Assembly: GCF_002140715.2 (NCBI RefSeq)
Contig: NZ_NGLE02000001.1
Span: forward strand, 2,632,001 to 2,696,000
Source of the DNA: Enterococcus sp. 4G2_DIV0659
GTDB taxonomy: Bacteria > Bacillota > Bacilli > Lactobacillales > Enterococcaceae
Reading direction: 5' to 3'
Length of the DNA stretch: 64,000 nt
Made by a program: the position numbers and the translations under genes. The notes below the pieces were generated by a model. That model did not search any database. It was given only the letters and a program-made list of their open reading frames with translations, and was not told the origin of the DNA. Below are positions 34,775 through 44,876 of this stretch, piece by piece (position 1 is the stretch's first letter; the number at the start of each line of letters is the position of its first letter).

Positions 34775-37700
34775 TTTTGAAATGGAAGTTGATGAGAGTA
34801 CCAGCGTTGGTAAAATCGTTGCCCAAATTAAAGAGAATAGTCGAGTTTTGGAGTTCGGACCTGGAAATGGTCGGATGACAAAGTATTTGATGGAAGAAAA
34901 AAATTGTTACGTTGCAATTGTCGAGTTGGACCGAGAGCTGTACGATCATGTCAGTGAGTTTTCTGACGATGCTTTTTACGGTAATATCGATGAAGATGAT
35001 TGGACGAAGTATTTTGAAGGAAAAACCTTTGATTATATTGTTTTTGCCGATGTGTTGGAACACTTGATGGACCCTAAAAGTGCTTTAAAAAAAGTGAAAC
35101 CATTTTTAAGTGAAGACGGACAAATCTTAATCACTTTTCCTAATATTGCTCATAATTCCGTTTTGATTGATTTATTTAATAATAAATTAAATTGGCGTGA
35201 AACAGGTCTGCTAGATGCAACCCATAAGTCTTTTTTTGTTCAAAGTGGTTTTGAAAAACTATTTGAAGAAATCGGCTTATTTATTGTAAAAGAAGATTTT
35301 ACAATAAACGAGGTTGGTTATAATGAACTGGAATCAAATTATGCAGACTTGCCGGTGGGAATTCGCGCTGCTTTTAAAGCACGTCCATTTGGGGAAGTCT
35401 ATCAGTATTTTTATGCACTTTCCGCTGAAGCTGTTGAACATCCCATCCGCACCATACCTGAAAATTCAAGTTATAGAAAGAATATTCATTTTTTGTATGA
35501 TTGTGGCGAGGAAGAGCAAAGAGAGTTTGATATTCAAGTCAATAACGTGAGTGGTGAAAATAAAACATTTACAATTGATGTGCCAGAAAATATTGAATTA
35601 TTGAAAATTTTTCCAAGTTTGACTGGTGCTGTAGTAGATATAGAATTGACTGTCGATGGGAAAGAGATTTCCCCAAGTGCAACAAATGCTGTGTATAAAA
35701 AAGAAACACAATATTTTTTCTCCGATAAACAAGTTCCGGTCATGGAAATAAACGATAGAGACATTGTCGGAAAAACGATGACAATCAGTATCGACTATAA
35801 ATATGAAGGTAACTTTTCTGATATCGTCCATGGACTGATTGATTATGTAATAACAAAGCAAGAAGAAAATAATCAGTTGAAAAATACAGAATTAATGGTG
35901 AGTGAAAAAACAATGACGAAGTATAAAAAAGTATCAATCAGTAAATTTGATTCACTTATTTCACTTAATATTGATGATATCGTTCGTCATGTTGAAGAGA
36001 AAAAAACTGTGATCCGTGGTTGGGCTTATTCTAAAGAAGACAAGTTACCAATAGATTTTAAAGTCTTTGCTGAACTGACTGTTGAATATTCTGTAACAAA
36101 AGAATATCGCAGAGATGTTATCGATATGTTTGAGCTAAAAGGCGACCAAGAGTACGGTTTTGTAATAGAAGTGAATGATGCTGAAGATCAGCCAAACTAT
36201 ATATTAAATATTTCTGCTAACAATGGTAGAAAATTACAATATCGTTTAGAAAAACCAAACATGGTGCAGCCAGGCAATAAAATTCAACGAGCAATGCGTT
36301 CTATGCAGACACGAGGCTTAATGGGTTCTGTGAAGTGGTATTTCAAACGCCAAGAACAACAAGAAACACCTGTTGACCCATCAGCGATTTTGGAAGAAAT
36401 CAAAACATTTACATTCCAACCTAAAATTTCTGTAGCTGTTCCAGTTTATAATGTAGAAGAAAAATGGTTAGATGCTTGTGTTTCATCGCTTCAAAATCAA
36501 TATTATGAAAACTGGGAGTTATGTTTAGCTGATGATGCTTCACCAAGTGATTATATCAAGCCTCTATTAAAAAAATATGCAGATGCAGATGATCGCATTA
36601 AAGTCATTTATCGTGAGGAGAACGGTCACATTTCTGAAGCAACTAATTCTGCATTAACTATTGCTACAGGTGATTACATCGGATTTATGGATAATGATGA
36701 TGAATTAGCTCCTCAAGCTTTGTATGAAGTTGTAAAAGCCTTAAATGAGGACCAAACAATTGATTTCATCTATACTGATGAAGATAAAATCACTGAAAGT
36801 GGCAAAAGATTCAATGCTTTTTACAAATCAAAATGGAATTCTGAGTTAATTTTAAATCATAATTACATTACACATTTTGTAGTAGTTAAACGTTCTTTAC
36901 TAGAAAAAACGGGTGGCTTAAAAACAGAATTTAACGGTGCCCAAGATTATGATTTTGTTTTACGTGCAACTGAAAATGCAGAAAATATTGCTCACATTCC
37001 TGGCATGATGTATCATTGGCGCGCCATTGAATCATCAACTGCTTTGAATCCTGAAAGTAAAGGGTATGCTTATGTTGCGGGGCAACGTGCGGTGCAAGCG
37101 GCAATGGATCGCCGCAATATTAAAGCAAGCGTTGAAATCGCAGAGTTTTATGGATCATATAAAATTAATTATATTTACGATACAGTACCGAAAGTATCCA
37201 TTATAATTACAAATGATACTGCTGATATTAACGATTATTTGAAAAAATTACTTGAAAAAACAATTTATGAAAATTATGATATTGTTTTACCAAAACAGTT
37301 TAAAGACAAAGTTCATTCAACTAGCAATAAGTTAGTTTATAGTGACGGCCAAACAAGAGATGAATTGGTTCAATCAAGTACCGGTGAGTACACAGTTCTT
37401 TTAGATGCTGGGTTAGTACCAACGAAAAGTAACTGGCTAGTTGAGATGATGAACATGGTTCAACAACCAACAGCAGGAATCGTGACCGGCAGAGTGGTGG
37501 ATGATCGCTATCGTATCGAAAATGTTGGAATGTCTATTGATACAGAGAAAAAACGCCTAATTTATCCAGAACAAGGCACACCAGGCAAAAGCTTGGGATA
37601 CTATTATCGTATCGCTTTACCAAGAAATGTCCAAGCAGTTTCTGAAACATGCATGATTTTCAGAAAAGCGGACTATCTTGAGGTTTCCGGTGTCACTGAA

Positions 37701-37907
37701 GAATTAGGTAAAGATGTGATGGGTGTAGATTTATCTTTGAAATTTACGAAACAGCTTGATAAAAAGATCATTTATTGTTCTTATGCAATCTTCAAAGCAG
37801 AGGAAAAAATTCAAAATCTTGATAAAAAAGGCAATTTTAAATTACTGACAGATAAATGGTCGGACCAAGATTTAATGGATAGTTATAGAAATCCAAAACA
37901 TCAGTAA
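34764..37907 (+). CDS. epaN: Methyltransferase-glycosyltransferase fusion (EpaN position)
   Basis: About 1047 residues. N-terminal SAM methyltransferase (1-200) with motif I VLEFGPGNGRMTKYL, acidic VELD and FADVLEHL; a beta-rich middle (about 230-370) and a linker; a GT2 domain from about 550 with ISVAVPVYNVEEKWL, ADDASPSDY and metal site FMDNDDELAP; then a second GT2-like domain (about 800-1000) starting KVSIIITNDTAD in which the DxD place reads LLDAGLV. It may methylate and elongate the chain. ATG 34764 was chosen over 34740, which has no ribosome site. Family and position match E. faecalis EpaN. Confidence 0.82.
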   Translation: MKYDFEMEVDESTSVGKIVAQIKENSRVLEFGPGNGRMTKYLMEEKNCYVAIVELDRELYDHVSEFSDDAFYGNIDEDDWTKYFEGKTFDYIVFADVLEHLMDPKSALKKVKPFLSEDGQILITFPNIAHNSVLIDLFNNKLNWRETGLLDATHKSFFVQSGFEKLFEEIGLFIVKEDFTINEVGYNELESNYADLPVGIRAAFKARPFGEVYQYFYALSAEAVEHPIRTIPENSSYRKNIHFLYDCGEEEQREFDIQVNNVSGENKTFTIDVPENIELLKIFPSLTGAVVDIELTVDGKEISPSATNAVYKKETQYFFSDKQVPVMEINDRDIVGKTMTISIDYKYEGNFSDIVHGLIDYVITKQEENNQLKNTELMVSEKTMTKYKKVSISKFDSLISLNIDDIVRHVEEKKTVIRGWAYSKEDKLPIDFKVFAELTVEYSVTKEYRRDVIDMFELKGDQEYGFVIEVNDAEDQPNYILNISANNGRKLQYRLEKPNMVQPGNKIQRAMRSMQTRGLMGSVKWYFKRQEQQETPVDPSAILEEIKTFTFQPKISVAVPVYNVEEKWLDACVSSLQNQYYENWELCLADDASPSDYIKPLLKKYADADDRIKVIYREENGHISEATNSALTIATGDYIGFMDNDDELAPQALYEVVKALNEDQTIDFIYTDEDKITESGKRFNAFYKSKWNSELILNHNYITHFVVVKRSLLEKTGGLKTEFNGAQDYDFVLRATENAENIAHIPGMMYHWRAIESSTALNPESKGYAYVAGQRAVQAAMDRRNIKASVEIAEFYGSYKINYIYDTVPKVSIIITNDTADINDYLKKLLEKTIYENYDIVLPKQFKDKVHSTSNKLVYSDGQTRDELVQSSTGEYTVLLDAGLVPTKSNWLVEMMNMVQQPTAGIVTGRVVDDRYRIENVGMSIDTEKKRLIYPEQGTPGKSLGYYYRIALPRNVQAVSETCMIFRKADYLEVSGVTEELGKDVMGVDLSLKFTKQLDKKIIYCSYAIFKAEEKIQNLDKKGNFKLLTDKWSDQDLMDSYRNPKHQ

Positions 37908-37939
37908 AATCATACCTTTAATTATAAGGAGAGCACATT

Positions 37940-40084
37940 ATGAGCGATGAGATAAAAATCATTATTGATAGTATCTATCGAGAGAAACAAACTAATAACT
38001 TAACAATAACTGGCTGGGCTTTGAATACAAATTCAAAGTCCGCACCAGTTATTTCGATCAACAATCAAGAACAAGTAGCATCTGTTAATATCCAACGTGT
38101 TTTAAGAGAAGATGTCAATCAGATTTATGAAGTAGATGCAGCTGTTTTAGCAGGGTTTATAATCAAATTAGATGGTATCCAAAAGAAAAATAAATTGGAA
38201 ATTTGTTTTGTTTCAGCAGATACACAGACTAGTCGTTCAGAATGGATTGATTTAGGCAAAAAACATCCTTTGACTCCTGGAACAGAAGATAAGATGACAA
38301 GATTGATGATAAAATTACATAAAGGCATCAGCTATCTAAAAAGAAATGGTATAAAAAGCACAATTCAACGAGTAAAAATTGAAAAAATCAGAAATCAATC
38401 TTCTTACCCGAGTTGGTTGGAAAGAACTGAGCATTTTGACTTTGACCAAATCAAAGCGGAGATTGAATCCTTTCAATATAAACCTACAATTTCGATTGCT
38501 ATGCCAGTTTATAATGTTGAAGAGAAGTGGTTGCGCCGGTGTATTGATTCTATTTTGATTCAAGATTACGCTAATTGGGAACTTTGTATGGCGGATGATG
38601 CGTCGACAGATCCTAAAGTAAAAGAACTTTTAATGGAATATAGCAATTCAGATGAACGGATTAAAGTTGTTTTCAGACCTAAAAATGGGCATATTAGTGA
38701 AGCGACAAACTCTGCATTAGCATTAGCTACTGGAGAATTTGTCGCATTATTAGACAATGACGATGAACTACCGAGAATTGCTTTTTATGAAGTTATCAAA
38801 GCTTTGAATGAAAATCCAGAATTAGATTTAATTTACAGTGATGAAGATAAGATAGATATGGATGGCAATCGTTCAGATCCCTCATTCAAACCAGATTGGT
38901 CACCAGATTTATTGTTAGGAACAAATTATATTTCTCATCTTGGTGTTTATCGTAAAACAATTCTTGATGAAATTGGTGGTTTTAGAAAGGGCTATGAAGG
39001 TTCTCAAGATTATGATTTAGTTCTTCGATTTACTGAAAAAACAACAAGTGAACGCATCAAACATATTCCTAAAGTCTTATATCACTGGCGTATGTTACCA
39101 ACATCAACCGCAGTTGATCAGTCATCAAAAGGATATGCATTTGAAGCAGGGTTAAGAGCTATTCAAGATACTTTAGTTCGTAGAGGCATCAAAGGTCATG
39201 CAACTCATGGTCGTGCCAATGGTTTATATGATGTTTATTATGATATTGAATCAGAAGAATTGGTTTCGATTATTATTCCAACTAAAAATGGCTATAAAGA
39301 TGTTAAACGTTGTGTTTCTTCTATTATTGAAAAAACTACTTATAAAAACTATGAAATTATTATCGCAGATAATGGCAGTACAGATGAGAAAATGAAAGAA
39401 CTCTATGATTCATATGAGCAACAACTTGATGAGCGGTTTAGAGTTATCGTAATTGACATTCCATTTAATTTTTCTAAAATCAACAACATTGCGGCAAAAC
39501 AAGCCAAGGGAAAATATCTTTTATTCTTGAATAATGACACAGAGGTAATCAATGCTGAATGGTTAAAATTAATGGTCTCTTTTGGACAGCAAGATCGAAT
39601 TGGCTGTGTGGGAGCAAAATTATTGTATCCAAACAACACAATTCAACACGCAGGTGTGATTTTAGGTTTAGGTGGGATTGCTGGACATGGACATTATGGC
39701 TATCCTCATGGAGATCTAGGGTATTTTGGTAAGCTAGCGTTGAATGTTGATTATTTAGCGGTGACTGCAGCATGTCTATTGATGAAAAAACAAGATTTTG
39801 ATGCTGTTTCTGGCTTTGATGAAAACTTTACGGTAGCTTTCAATGATGTTGATTTATGTTTGAAAGTAAAAGAACTTGGTCGTGACAATGTCTGGTTGCA
39901 TGAAGCAGAACTTTACCACTTTGAATCTCAAACAAGAGGATATGATGATAAAGGGAAGAAGAAAAAACGTTTTGAAAAAGAAAAGGCAATGATGGAAGAA
40001 AAATGGGCGACTTTGATTGATGATGATCCATTTTATAATCCTAATCTTACAAGAGAGATTCCTAATTTTTCATATAGAGACTAG
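37940..40084 (+). CDS. epaO: Two-domain GT2 glycosyltransferase (EpaO position)
   Basis: 714 residues with two complete GT2 domains after a ~150-residue N-terminal region. Domain 1: ISIAMPVYNVEEKWLRRC, ADDASTD and LLDNDDELPR. Domain 2: VSIIIPTKNGYKDVKRC, IADNGSTDEKM, FLNNDTEV and FTVAFNDVDLCLK. Domain 1 is clearly related to the first GT2 domain of EpaN (same VYNVEEKWL, HISEATNSAL and DNDDEL), so the two genes arose by duplication. Likely adds alternating sugars to the polymer; specificity unknown. Confidence 0.85.
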   Translation: MSDEIKIIIDSIYREKQTNNLTITGWALNTNSKSAPVISINNQEQVASVNIQRVLREDVNQIYEVDAAVLAGFIIKLDGIQKKNKLEICFVSADTQTSRSEWIDLGKKHPLTPGTEDKMTRLMIKLHKGISYLKRNGIKSTIQRVKIEKIRNQSSYPSWLERTEHFDFDQIKAEIESFQYKPTISIAMPVYNVEEKWLRRCIDSILIQDYANWELCMADDASTDPKVKELLMEYSNSDERIKVVFRPKNGHISEATNSALALATGEFVALLDNDDELPRIAFYEVIKALNENPELDLIYSDEDKIDMDGNRSDPSFKPDWSPDLLLGTNYISHLGVYRKTILDEIGGFRKGYEGSQDYDLVLRFTEKTTSERIKHIPKVLYHWRMLPTSTAVDQSSKGYAFEAGLRAIQDTLVRRGIKGHATHGRANGLYDVYYDIESEELVSIIIPTKNGYKDVKRCVSSIIEKTTYKNYEIIIADNGSTDEKMKELYDSYEQQLDERFRVIVIDIPFNFSKINNIAAKQAKGKYLLFLNNDTEVINAEWLKLMVSFGQQDRIGCVGAKLLYPNNTIQHAGVILGLGGIAGHGHYGYPHGDLGYFGKLALNVDYLAVTAACLLMKKQDFDAVSGFDENFTVAFNDVDLCLKVKELGRDNVWLHEAELYHFESQTRGYDDKGKKKKRFEKEKAMMEEKWATLIDDDPFYNPNLTREIPNFSYRD

Positions 40085-40126
40085 GTAGAAAAATAACCTC
40101 TTGTGATATTTTGAATGGAGTTAGTT

Positions 40127-42082
40127 ATGGAAAAACATATAGAAAATAGAAAAGACGTTATCCGTATGAACTTGAATGGAACTATAGATAAAATTATAAA
40201 AGCTAGATTTTGGCTTGCAGCTGTTGTTTTTGTATGTATGTTAGTTTTCAAACTTCACGGCAGCTCTCTAGGGATGTGGGACACCTACGTTTCTGATTAT
40301 GAAGAAGCAGGTACAAAAAGTGGATTGATATTAGGGAAACCAAGAGCTGTCAGATCTGATGAATGGTTAGTTCAAACTCCGTTTAGCCTATCTCAGACAC
40401 AAACAGGATTTAAACAGCGTAATGAAGTGATTACAATTGATGGTCAAGATATGATTGTTGGTTATAATTCTGCAGCAATTGATATTGCAACGATTGCCAA
40501 ACCATTCTCTTGGGGATATGTATTGCTTGGAAAAGAATATGGACTTTCATGGGTATGGGGCATCAAATTAATTGGAATGATGTTGCTTTCTTTTGAAATT
40601 GGTTTGATTCTGACTAAACGAAATAAGTATTTGTCTTTGCTTGCAAGTGTTTGGATTCCTTTTTCTTCTGCGATTCAATGGTGGTTTGTTTCTCCAGTTG
40701 GAGATTTAATCTTCTTCACTTTAGGATTTTTAGTAGGAATCTATAATTATTTTTACTATCATGAGCGTAAAGCAAGACGGTTGTTCTTTTCAATACTTGC
40801 AGTAATTTCTATTTCAGGATTTGTCCTTGTTTTGTATCCGGCTTTGCAAGTTCCATTAGGCTATTTGATTCTATTGATTTTGATTGGTTTCTTTTTGGAA
40901 TTTTATAAGAAAATCAAACTGGATAAATTTGATGGGTTATTTATTGGTGGGGCTGTGATTGCAACCTGTGTGATACTAGGTGTTTCAATTCGTTCTTCTT
41001 GGGAATCATTATTTTTAGTGATGAATACAGTTTATCCAGGAAAAAGAGTGAGCGTCGGAGGAGAGTTTCCCAGAAAAGATATTCTGCTATTTTTGACGAA
41101 TTGGAAAATGCCGTTTATGGATGTCACATATACAAATAATTCAGAATTAAGTAGTTTTTATCACTTCTTTTTTGTTATCTTACCGTTATCACCCTTGATT
41201 TTCTTAAAAAAAATAAAAGAAAATCTTTATGGTTTTTTACTTTTTGTATATTGTTTATTTAATTTGTTGTGGATGAGTTTCAGCTTTCCTTCAATCATTG
41301 CAAAAATCACATTATGGTCTTACGTCCCTTCCGTTAGAGTGATTGTTTCATTTGGCTTTGCTTCAGTATTATTGAGTTTATGGTTTATACAATATCTTTG
41401 GGAAAAAGAAGCATTCAAGTCTTTAGTAGTAGTAATTGTTCTATTCATTAATTTAGGCTTGTATTTCTTTGCACTTTATACGGGGAATTTACGTTTGTAT
41501 GTAAGTAAGTGGGCAATTATAATTATTTTAGTTTTGGCTGCCTTTTTAATTATTGCACTCTTTAAAAAGTGGAAAGTAAGTTTCTGCGTCGTGATGGCAG
41601 GTATCATATTGATGACAGGTATTCCTGTTAATCCATTAGCACAAGGTGTAGCTCCTGTTTATGAAAAGAAAATTGCTCATGAAATTCAGAATGTCGAGAA
41701 AAATGATCCAAATCAACTTTGGGCAGGTGAACGATTGATGTATGGATATCTTCCTATGTTGGGTGTACATACGTTCAATGGTGTTGCCTTTACACCTAAT
41801 TTAGATTCTTGGGAAATTTTGGATCCTGATAAGAAGTATGAAGATGTTTATAATCGTTATGCTCATATTAATGTGGAAATCGGTGAAAATGAAATACCGC
41901 TACAATTAATTCAATCCGATTCAATTGTCGCACGCTTGAATCCTCAGGCAATAAAAGCATATGGGATAAAATATTTGGTAACATATAAAGAGATAGAAAA
42001 TTTATCAACTTCCAGAATAAAATTTGAACGACTTTATGGACCAGATAAAGATGGAGCTTACATCTATAAAACAAATTATTGA
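40127..42082 (+). CDS. Polytopic membrane protein of the epa locus
   Basis: About 651 residues with roughly a dozen membrane spans and a soluble C-terminal part (about 530-651). GRPRAVRSDEWLVQTP-like sequence (KPRAVRSDEWLVQTPFSLSQ) in the first extracytoplasmic loop carries an Asp-Glu pair typical of GT-C enzymes, so it may be a lipid-phosphate-sugar-dependent transferase. It occupies the place of epaP in E. faecalis, but I do not assign a symbol. ATG 40127 has GGAG seven bases upstream; the ATG at 40115 overlaps it. Confidence 0.7.
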   Translation: MEKHIENRKDVIRMNLNGTIDKIIKARFWLAAVVFVCMLVFKLHGSSLGMWDTYVSDYEEAGTKSGLILGKPRAVRSDEWLVQTPFSLSQTQTGFKQRNEVITIDGQDMIVGYNSAAIDIATIAKPFSWGYVLLGKEYGLSWVWGIKLIGMMLLSFEIGLILTKRNKYLSLLASVWIPFSSAIQWWFVSPVGDLIFFTLGFLVGIYNYFYYHERKARRLFFSILAVISISGFVLVLYPALQVPLGYLILLILIGFFLEFYKKIKLDKFDGLFIGGAVIATCVILGVSIRSSWESLFLVMNTVYPGKRVSVGGEFPRKDILLFLTNWKMPFMDVTYTNNSELSSFYHFFFVILPLSPLIFLKKIKENLYGFLLFVYCLFNLLWMSFSFPSIIAKITLWSYVPSVRVIVSFGFASVLLSLWFIQYLWEKEAFKSLVVVIVLFINLGLYFFALYTGNLRLYVSKWAIIIILVLAAFLIIALFKKWKVSFCVVMAGIILMTGIPVNPLAQGVAPVYEKKIAHEIQNVEKNDPNQLWAGERLMYGYLPMLGVHTFNGVAFTPNLDSWEILDPDKKYEDVYNRYAHINVEIGENEIPLQLIQSDSIVARLNPQAIKAYGIKYLVTYKEIENLSTSRIKFERLYGPDKDGAYIYKTNY

Positions 42083-42113
42083 TATCAAAAGTTAAATGTA
42101 AAGGGGCTAGAAA

Positions 42114-43274
42114 ATGGAAAAGGTACTAAATAGAATAAGTAGCCTATTATTATTACTGACTATTGCAGGCTCTTATTTGATGTGGATTGTCGGAATTGAT
42201 ACAAAAGTAACGGCATTTATTTATACAAATAGTCTGTATTTTTTAATTATTGTTATCGGGCTTGTTTTATTATTAAATGTAAATAGATTGGAAAAAAGCG
42301 ATTGGGCTATGATTGGTCTTGCACTTTTTTTTGGTGTTTTTTATACATTAACCTCTTCAATGAGACATAGTAATCGATTTATTAATGCGACAATTCCAAT
42401 AATCATATTACTGGTTTTATGTTTTAAAATCTGTCAATTTGATAGAATCGATAAAGGGATATTGTTTAGCATTTCTATTGTTTCATTATTCGCAACCCTT
42501 TATCGTTTGTCTGTGGAACTACCTAAATTGGATATGATTGATAAAAATAATAACAAGTTAGCTTATATTTGGATTAACACAAATACTATTGGCGCCGCAC
42601 TATTATTTTCCATACTTATGGTTGTAATATTAATTCAAGCTACTCCAATTGGCTATTACAAGATTATTGTGGTTCCAATATATATTGCTGGGTTAGCCAG
42701 CATGTGGATTATTGAGTCGAAAACGTCATTTTTGGTGTTGATTTTGTTTATTGTTATTAATACTAGTATTCCAAAAAAAATTTTACAAAAAAATAAATGG
42801 TGGGTTTTACTATTCCTGCTTATTTTCTTAATAATGCCAAGTATTTTTTATTATTGTGCTAATTCAAGTGATTTAAATTTATTCACAGAGAGAGAACGAA
42901 TCTGGAATGAATTTTTTGGAAAGTGGTTATCAAGCAATCAAAACATATGGATTGGAATGACTCCATTTGTAGCTTCTTGGAAACCTTTAGGGACACATAA
43001 TAGTTTTCTAAATATATTGGGTAATTTTGGTATTCTAGGTTATATTTTAATTACAGGTTATTTTTCGTACTATTTCGTACGCTTCGTATTTTCAAAGAAA
43101 TTATATACAAAATTTCAAGTAGGTCTTTTACTTGCATTTTTAGTAATATTTGTCCATTCATTTATGGAAGATACTCTTACTGCATATCATTGGATGCCAA
43201 TCCTCTATAGTTTTATTGGCATTTCATTACAATGTCCAGATGATAATTCTAGTAAAGCTCTAAAGAAAAAATAG
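42114..43274 (+). CDS. epaQ: O-antigen ligase/polymerase-like membrane protein (EpaQ position)
   Basis: 386 residues with about ten hydrophobic spans and one large outside loop before the last spans. The conserved Wzy_C pattern is seen in FTERERIWNEFFGKWL, followed by GTHNSFLNILGNFGILGYI with the conserved HNSFL. Such proteins ligate or polymerise lipid-linked glycans outside the membrane. An A8 tract in this gene (42776 on) is intact in frame. Placement after EpaO/P-like genes supports the EpaQ assignment. Confidence 0.78.
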   Translation: MEKVLNRISSLLLLLTIAGSYLMWIVGIDTKVTAFIYTNSLYFLIIVIGLVLLLNVNRLEKSDWAMIGLALFFGVFYTLTSSMRHSNRFINATIPIIILLVLCFKICQFDRIDKGILFSISIVSLFATLYRLSVELPKLDMIDKNNNKLAYIWINTNTIGAALLFSILMVVILIQATPIGYYKIIVVPIYIAGLASMWIIESKTSFLVLILFIVINTSIPKKILQKNKWWVLLFLLIFLIMPSIFYYCANSSDLNLFTERERIWNEFFGKWLSSNQNIWIGMTPFVASWKPLGTHNSFLNILGNFGILGYILITGYFSYYFVRFVFSKKLYTKFQVGLLLAFLVIFVHSFMEDTLTAYHWMPILYSFIGISLQCPDDNSSKALKKK

Positions 43275-43369
43275 AAAATCAAACGAGCAGTAAAAATTAA
43301 CTGTTTTAACTTTTAATAGCGTAAATTTACATTTCTAGAATAGTAGTTTTTTTTTACAAAGCTATATGG

Positions 43370-43375
43370 TATTAT
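43370..43375 (+). promoter_or_regulatory. Possible extended -10 promoter before epaR
   Basis: TGGTATTAT (TG at 43367-43368, -10 TATTAT at 43370-43375) lies about 90 bases before the epaR start in a 190-base gap; no convincing -35 box. Confidence 0.35.
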
Positions 43376-43465
43376 GAAGAGTGAAACTTTTAAATTTTGT
43401 AGCAATTATTGTAATGATTTGCTTAACCAAATTGTATATCTGTTTTTTGAGGAAGGAAGAATAAA

Positions 43466-44860
43466 ATGGTATCAAAAAATGAATGGAACAATGCAAAAAG
43501 AATTGCAATTATTATAATAGATATATTAATGTTTAATTTTTCAATCTTAGTTGGATTCTGGCTAAAATTTGGCTTAAAAATACCAGAGTATAATTTTATA
43601 GCTTATGAAAAGTCAGCAATATATATATCTTTATTTTTTTTGTTTTTTAATCTCTTACTGGGAAGCTATGTTTTTTACAATCGAACAATTAATGACATAG
43701 TTTTTGTAACATTTATTGGGCAATTTTTAACTACATTGTTCATAATGATGATTACATTTGCTGGAAGATGGTTTACTTTTCCACGGTCAGTGTTACTTTA
43801 TTCCTTTATTATTGGCGTAATTTTGTTAAGTATTTGGCGTGTTTTTGTATACTATATGTATTTAAAAGTCAGTGCAATCAAAAAAGTAGTGATTATAGGT
43901 TCTAAAGATAGTGTAGTTTCGGCTTCACAAAATTTTCTAAGTCATAAGAATAAAAAACATCAGGTGACAAACGTAATAGTAGATAATTATTCGAAAAATC
44001 TGCTTCAGTTAATGAATGAAATAGATGTTATCTATATTGCGAGCCATATTGATGATAATGAGAAGTTGAATATATACGAATTGGCAACAAAAAACGAGAA
44101 AAAATTATTTTTAAATACCAACTTTGAAAATTTAATTATGTTAAAACCTAATATGATGAATTTTGAAGATGAGAGTATTATTGAAGTCTCCGATTTTAGA
44201 ATTAAAGGAGAAGAGGAGTTTGTAAAAAGAGTTTTTGATATTATTATAGCAGCCGCTTTATTTATTATCACCTCACCATTAATGTTGATAGCAGCAATTT
44301 TGGTTAAATTAACTTCTGTAGGACCTATAGTCTATAAACAAACTCGAATTACTTTAGGACAAAAAGAATTCTCAATTTTAAAATTTAGAACAATGTCTGT
44401 AACTGCAGAAGCAAAATCTGGACCAGTGTTGTCCTCAAGTAATGACAGCAGAGTAACTGTAGTAGGAAAGTATTTAAGGGCTCTGAGAATTGATGAATTA
44501 CCTCAGCTCATTAATGTGATTCGTGGTGATATGTCCATCGTTGGACCAAGACCAGAACGTCCTTTCTTCGTGGATCAGTTCAACAAAGAAAATCCTCATT
44601 ATTACCTAAGACATAATGTCAGAGCAGGAATTACTGGATATGCTCAAGTTTATGGAAAGTATGCTTCTGATTACAATAGTAAATTGAATTTTGATTTACT
44701 ATACATCAAGAATTATGCTATTTTATTAGACTTAAAAATTTTACTGCAAACAATAAAAATTCTGTTTGACAAAGTATCTTCACAAGGTGTTGACGAAGTA
44801 GAAAGACAAAATGTTACACTGACTTTCTTGGAAGAGAATAACATTAAGTTAAACGACTGA
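43466..44860 (+). CDS. epaR: Exopolysaccharide polyprenyl glycosylphosphotransferase (EpaR position)
   Basis: 464 residues: four to five N-terminal spans, a CoA-binding-like middle (KKVVIIGSKDSVVSASQ) and a C-terminal phosphoglycosyltransferase domain with the re-entrant helix and FKRVFDIIIAAALFIITSPLM-like segment (read RVFDIIIAAALFIITSP), KLTSVGPIVYKQTRI, LKFRTMS, LRALRIDELPQLINVIRGDMS (read RIDELPQLINVIRGDMS) and VGPRPERP. It transfers a sugar 1-phosphate to undecaprenyl phosphate, giving a second priming enzyme besides EpaA and marking the boundary to the decoration genes. Confidence 0.87.
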   Translation: MVSKNEWNNAKRIAIIIIDILMFNFSILVGFWLKFGLKIPEYNFIAYEKSAIYISLFFLFFNLLLGSYVFYNRTINDIVFVTFIGQFLTTLFIMMITFAGRWFTFPRSVLLYSFIIGVILLSIWRVFVYYMYLKVSAIKKVVIIGSKDSVVSASQNFLSHKNKKHQVTNVIVDNYSKNLLQLMNEIDVIYIASHIDDNEKLNIYELATKNEKKLFLNTNFENLIMLKPNMMNFEDESIIEVSDFRIKGEEEFVKRVFDIIIAAALFIITSPLMLIAAILVKLTSVGPIVYKQTRITLGQKEFSILKFRTMSVTAEAKSGPVLSSSNDSRVTVVGKYLRALRIDELPQLINVIRGDMSIVGPRPERPFFVDQFNKENPHYYLRHNVRAGITGYAQVYGKYASDYNSKLNFDLLYIKNYAILLDLKILLQTIKILFDKVSSQGVDEVERQNVTLTFLEENNIKLND

Positions 44861-44876
44861 AAAGAGTGAATACAGT

